Positions 60,665 to 64,000 of a DNA stretch of 64,000 bases are shown piece by piece; the first letter of the stretch is position 1, and each line of letters begins with the position of its first letter. Origin of the DNA: Candidatus Avispirillum faecium (lineage in GTDB: Bacteria; Bacillota; Clostridia; Oscillospirales; CAG-272); assembly GCA_904396155.1 (NCBI GenBank), contig CAJFOI010000012.1:1-64000 (forward strand). The letters run 5' to 3'. The notes beneath the pieces are model-generated. The model saw nothing but the letters and a program-made list of their open reading frames with translations. It ran no database searches and was not told where the DNA came from. Made by a program: the position numbers and the translations under genes.

Positions 60665-61777
60665 ATGATCATTGAAATTGAAGAAACAAAACACAAACTC
60701 ATAAATTTCCGCAGCGACATTCAGGAGTTGGGCAGCGCCCTGCGTATCGATGCTCTGCGGGAAGAAGCGGCACAGCTGGAGGAAAAAACTTCTGCGCCGG
60801 ATTTTTGGAACGATCAGGAGAATTCCGGAAAGATCCTGCGTCAGGTAAAGCAGCTAAAGGACAAGATCGAAAGATTCGATGCGCTGGCCGCCAAGTTGGA
60901 GGATGCCATCACCCTTTGTGAACTGGCCATCGAGGAAGGCGACGAGGGCATGAAGGAAGAAATTCTCTTGGAAGCTGCTCAAATAGAAGACCAGGAAGAA
61001 AAAATGCGCATCGAGGTACTGCTTTCCGGGGAATACGACCACAACAATGCCATCGTCAGCTTTCATCCCGGTGCCGGCGGCACAGAGGCTCAGGACTGGG
61101 CGCAGATGCTCTACCGCATGTATACCCGCTGGGGAGAATCACACGGATATAACGTCAAACTGGTGGACTGGCTGGATGGGGATGAAGCCGGGATCAAATC
61201 TGCCACGATTATGATTGAGGGGCTCAACGCCTACGGATATCTGAAAAGCGAAAACGGTGTCCATCGTTTGGTGCGCGTGTCTCCCTTCGACGGTTCCGGC
61301 CGCAGGCACACATCCTTTGCTTCGGTAGAGGTTCTCCCGGAATTTGAAGACGACAACAGCATCGAACTCAACGATGAAGATCTGGAAATTACCGCACACC
61401 GTTCCAGCGGCGCCGGCGGTCAGCACATCAACAAGACAGACTCGGCCATTCGCATCGTACACATTCCCACAGGGATTGTCGTGGGATGTCAGACGGAGCG
61501 CAGCCAGCTGCAAAACAAGGAAACTGCCCTGAAAATGCTGAAATCCAAGCTGATGGAAATCAAGGAACGGGAAAAACTGGAGCGCATTGAAGATATCCAG
61601 GGAAACAAAACCAATATCGAATGGGGCAACCAGATCCGTTCCTATGTGTTTATGCCCTACACGCTGGTAAAAGACACCCGGACCGGGTACGAGGACGGAA
61701 ACATCCAAAGTGTAATGGACGGCAACATCGACGGCTTTATCAACGCCTATTTGAAAATGAACGCTGCAAAGCAGTAA
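60665..61777 (+). CDS. prfB: Peptide chain release factor 2
   Basis: A 370-residue release factor reading UAA and UGA. The stop-recognition tripeptide is SPF (VRVSPFDGSGRRH) and the peptidyl-hydrolysis loop GGQ (GAGGQHINKTD). The N-terminal region runs in one frame through the place where most bacterial prfB genes carry an internal UGA and programmed +1 frameshift (near codon 25), so that autoregulation is absent here. The ATG follows GGAGG. Confidence 0.96.
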   Translation: MIIEIEETKHKLINFRSDIQELGSALRIDALREEAAQLEEKTSAPDFWNDQENSGKILRQVKQLKDKIERFDALAAKLEDAITLCELAIEEGDEGMKEEILLEAAQIEDQEEKMRIEVLLSGEYDHNNAIVSFHPGAGGTEAQDWAQMLYRMYTRWGESHGYNVKLVDWLDGDEAGIKSATIMIEGLNAYGYLKSENGVHRLVRVSPFDGSGRRHTSFASVEVLPEFEDDNSIELNDEDLEITAHRSSGAGGQHINKTDSAIRIVHIPTGIVVGCQTERSQLQNKETALKMLKSKLMEIKEREKLERIEDIQGNKTNIEWGNQIRSYVFMPYTLVKDTRTGYEDGNIQSVMDGNIDGFINAYLKMNAAKQ

Positions 61778-61795
61778 ACACACAAAAAAACAGAA

Positions 61796-61827
61796 AAACC
61801 AGTTTCATAAGAAACTGGTTTCTTTTT
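61796..61827 (+). terminator. Terminator after prfB
   Basis: Stem AAACCAGTTTC/GAAACTGGTTT with an ATAA loop, followed by CTTTTTAT, 18 bases after the stop. Confidence 0.8.
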
Positions 61828-61929
61828 ATATTTCTATCGAATTTTCCCATCTATAAAGCACTCTCTACGCGCAGATACTATCATTGAAAACAAAGGCCAA
61901 AAGCCTCTTTTTAGAAGGGAGAACAAAAA

Positions 61930-62127
61930 ATGTCTAAACCGGATACTAAGAAAATGGATGCAGCCAAATATGTAGTTTGCGGAATGGTGATCGGCAGTGC
62001 CGTGGGCACTGCGGTGTCTGTGATGATGAAGAGCAAACACAAACCCCAGGGATTTCGGGAAAAAGCTGCCGCTGCTATGGATACTGTCGGCGTGATTATG
62101 CAAAACATGGCAGACTTCACAAGGTAA
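61930..62127 (+). CDS. Small membrane-associated protein
   Basis: Sixty-five residues. A charged N terminus (MSKPDTKKMD) precedes one hydrophobic stretch (YVVCGMVIGSAVGTAVSVMM, about residues 14-33) with glycine-zipper-like spacing, then a basic patch and a short helix. It resembles YtxH-type small proteins but lacks clear signature. The ATG follows AAGGGAG at 8 bases, and terminators stand on both sides, so it is an independent gene. Confidence 0.72.
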   Translation: MSKPDTKKMDAAKYVVCGMVIGSAVGTAVSVMMKSKHKPQGFREKAAAAMDTVGVIMQNMADFTR

Positions 62128-62153
62128 AAAAGAGGGCAATTGCCCTCTTTTTT
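62126..62153. terminator. Bidirectional terminator
   Basis: Perfect stem GAGGGCAAT/TGCCCTC within A6 and T6 runs, between the converging small gene and the phosphofructokinase gene. Confidence 0.85.
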
Positions 62154-63402
62154 ATTCGATAATGAAGTGCGCGGGAAGACCGTCTATATATTCCTGGATA
62201 CATTCTCCCTGGATCAGCGGGAAGATATACTCCAAACATGCTTTCGTGACGTTGTTTTTTTCCGGCACAATCATTTCCACCGGGACACTGCGTACGGCGT
62301 TGGCAATGTGAGAGATCTCTTTTGGAACAAAGGAAATCCTGTACTCTCCCGCGGCCCGCTCCATGGCCATCATACACCCGGTTTTTCCGGATACGGCGGC
62401 CTGCACGGCATGTATTCCCACATCCACCGATTCCCGTATATCCGTAGCAGATTGAATATGCGCTCCGCATCGCTGACTGATATTCAGCTCTACACTGCGC
62501 ACCTTGCAGCCGATCTTTTCCTTTACCGCCATCTCCAGTGCCTTGCCGGTACCGGACAGATACCGGTGCCCAAAAACATCCGCAGCTCCACTTTGGGTGC
62601 CTTCCCCCGCATAACGACCCTGCGCATCCCGCACTCCCTCAGAAACAGCCACCACCACATTGGGATGGCGGGCAAGAGCGCACTGTACGTCCTCCAAAAA
62701 AGCATCCATGGAAAACGGGACCTCCGGCAGATAGATATAATCGGGTGCCGGGCGGTCCATGAGCGCCGGCAGTCCCGCGCTGGCAGCAAGCCATCCCGCA
62801 TCCCGGCCCATAATTTCCACAATGGTCACAGCCGGAACTGTATAGACCGCACAATCCCGGATAATCTCCGATACTGTAGTGGCGATATATTTTGCCGCAG
62901 AACCAAATCCCGGCGTGTGATCCGTACCGGCAAGATCGTTGTCAATGGTCTTGGGCACACCCATCACACGCATTTCATAATCTGTCGTCTGCAAATATGC
63001 AGTGAGCTTTGCCACAGTGTCCATGGAATCGTTCCCGCCGATATAGAAAAAGTATCGGATATCATATTTTTGAAAAAGCTCCAGCAGCCTTTCGTAAAAC
63101 GCAGGATCTGCACCGGGGTCCGGCAGTTTTTTTCGGCAAGAGCCCAATGCGGCCGCCGGAGTCTGACACAGAAGATCCAGCTTGTCCCTACACACCTCCC
63201 CTTCCGTATTCTCAAAAAGGCCGTACAGATCCACCATTTTTTCCTCTAAGAATCCCTCAATCCCGTTGCGCATCCCATACAGTTTTGTAATGGCTGCCCT
63301 GTTTTCCAATGCGCCCAGAATCACGCCGGAAAGCGTTGCGTTGATAGCCGCGGTAGGCCCTCCGGATTGTCCTACCAAAGCGGCACCGTGCAATTTTTTC
63401 AT
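62152..63402 (-). CDS. 6-phosphofructokinase, pyrophosphate-dependent type
   Basis: A 416-residue phosphofructokinase. GQSGGPTAAINATL is the N-terminal nucleotide/PPi loop. The diagnostic positions read YIGGNDSMDT (Asp where ATP enzymes have Gly) and PKTIDNDL (Lys where ATP enzymes have Gly). Both point to PPi as phosphoryl donor, making the step reversible. MGRDAGWLAA is the fructose-6-phosphate part. Flanked by a terminator and a divergent spoIIA operon; monocistronic. Confidence 0.92.
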   Translation of the reverse strand: MKKLHGAALVGQSGGPTAAINATLSGVILGALENRAAITKLYGMRNGIEGFLEEKMVDLYGLFENTEGEVCRDKLDLLCQTPAAALGSCRKKLPDPGADPAFYERLLELFQKYDIRYFFYIGGNDSMDTVAKLTAYLQTTDYEMRVMGVPKTIDNDLAGTDHTPGFGSAAKYIATTVSEIIRDCAVYTVPAVTIVEIMGRDAGWLAASAGLPALMDRPAPDYIYLPEVPFSMDAFLEDVQCALARHPNVVVAVSEGVRDAQGRYAGEGTQSGAADVFGHRYLSGTGKALEMAVKEKIGCKVRSVELNISQRCGAHIQSATDIRESVDVGIHAVQAAVSGKTGCMMAMERAAGEYRISFVPKEISHIANAVRSVPVEMIVPEKNNVTKACLEYIFPLIQGECIQEYIDGLPAHFIIE

Positions 63403-63546
63403 AGTCTGCTCCCACTCAACTTATATTCTGCAAGTATTCTACCATGCTCTGCCGGATTCGTCAACATCTATCTTTTATCCCCAAAGGCATTCGACAGCAT
63501 CCACGCCCATATCATAGTACAATGAAAACGAAATGGAGGGATCATT

Positions 63547-63882
63547 TTGGATACAAAAAATGCTGCTGTAACACTGGAATCCGAAAACAACGTGCTGCGG
63601 GCCGCAATCGTCGGTGAAATTGACCACCACTGCGCCAAAAACATACGGCAGGAGATCGATTCTGCGCTTTTGTCCGCGGCTCCGGACAAGCTGATCATAG
63701 ATATGGGCGGCGTCACGTTTATGGACAGTTCCGGACTTGGTCTGATCCTCGGGCGATATACCAAGGCAGAAGAGGCAGGCACGCAATTTGCCGTACAAGG
63801 TGCACACGGGAGAGTACGTCAGATGTTTGACATGGCAGGGCTGGACCGAATCATCACTTTTGAAGGAGATACAAAAAAATGA
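63547..63882 (+). CDS. spoIIAA: Anti-sigma F factor antagonist SpoIIAA
   Basis: A 111-residue STAS-domain protein. The phosphorylatable Ser is in FMDSSGLGLILGRY (Ser62 by alignment with Bacillus Ser58). Unphosphorylated SpoIIAA captures SpoIIAB and frees sigma-F in the forespore. The start is TTG at 63547 with GGAGGG 7 bases upstream. It overlaps spoIIAB by 4 bases, preserving the spoIIA operon order. Confidence 0.94.
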   Translation: MDTKNAAVTLESENNVLRAAIVGEIDHHCAKNIRQEIDSALLSAAPDKLIIDMGGVTFMDSSGLGLILGRYTKAEEAGTQFAVQGAHGRVRQMFDMAGLDRIITFEGDTKK

Positions 63883-64000
63883 AAAAATCGGAAAACACAC
63901 TGAAAATGCAGTTCGATTCCCTGTCACAAAACGAATCTCTGGCGCGCGCACTGGCGGCCGCCTTTGTCATGCAACTGAACCCCACAGTAGCAGAACTGGC
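63879..64000 (+). CDS. spoIIAB: Anti-sigma F factor SpoIIAB (N-terminal part)
   Basis: The window ends after about 40 codons. The visible part (MQFDSLSQNESLARALAAAF, then MQLNPTVAELA) matches the start of the GHKL kinase SpoIIAB, which phosphorylates SpoIIAA and holds sigma-F inactive. ATG at 63879 overlaps the spoIIAA stop (ATGA) and follows AGGAG. sigF is expected next, beyond the window. Confidence 0.92.
   Translation, partial: MKKSENTLKMQFDSLSQNESLARALAAAFVMQLNPTVAEL

Overview
This window looks like chromosomal DNA of an anaerobic, spore-forming member of the Clostridia (Bacillota), most like the Oscillospiraceae/Ruminococcaceae gut lineages. The sporulation evidence is strong: spoIIAA and the start of spoIIAB, yqfC and yqfD, a YlbJ-type membrane protein, gerW (ytfJ), and a GerA/SpoVAF-type germination protein. 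The fermentative lifestyle is suggested by rex-adhE and a pyrophosphate-type phosphofructokinase. Base composition is intermediate, promoters have good sigma-A boxes (often extended -10), and GTG/TTG starts are frequent. No rRNA, tRNA, CRISPR array, prophage or insertion sequence is evident.

Left edge (1-1330): the standout region. Two perfect 16-bp inverted repeats (146-161 and 408-423) bracket about 246 bp carrying a good sigma-A promoter and a hairpin. A tyrosine recombinase gene lies next to it at 482-1327, and on the other side is the beginning of a gene for a secreted protein (85 to 1, minus strand). In the orientation shown the promoter points away from the secreted-protein gene, straight into an intrinsic terminator at 431-452. 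Inversion would aim it at that gene. This is the layout of a phase-variable ON/OFF switch, shown here in OFF.

1482-6868: a HAD phosphatase and a DUF378 membrane protein, then a minus-strand envelope operon (CapA-like lipoprotein, membrane-anchored phosphodiester glycosidase, anchored extracytoplasmic protein of unknown function, PAP2 phosphatase). 7015-13627: housekeeping minus-strand genes, prs-argS-yebC-lgt-folD, then rplU-prp-rpmA from its own promoter with a possible L21 leader. 13826-17937: rhamnulokinase, a cluster of palindromic repeats, two aldo/keto reductases (one missing its catalytic histidine region) and their TetR regulator with a clear operator. 18064-27275: GerA-type protein, APH-like kinase, rex-adhE, and a two-component system followed by a THUMP RNA methyltransferase.

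27576-39447: ychF and a small lipoprotein; then minus-strand ispD-ispF, rpe-mgtE-nadE-GH27 alpha-galactosidase-small zinc protein, glgA and GNAT-rqcH. 40380-49158: a long plus-strand run, lon-engB-M50 protease-scpA-scpB-DUF2953-gerW-dacF-rluB-GNAT-like, joining protein quality control, chromosome segregation and sporulation. 49269-52034: a zinc-ribbon membrane protein, a pseudo-receiver regulator with a glycosyltransferase, and a DUF4830 protein. 52037-59173: the conserved yqfC-yqfD-phoH-ybeY-era-recO-mutS2 block. 59323-64000: YlbJ family protein, a small Cys protein with prfB (no programmed frameshift), a small membrane-type protein, PPi-type phosphofructokinase, and spoIIAA-spoIIAB running off the end.
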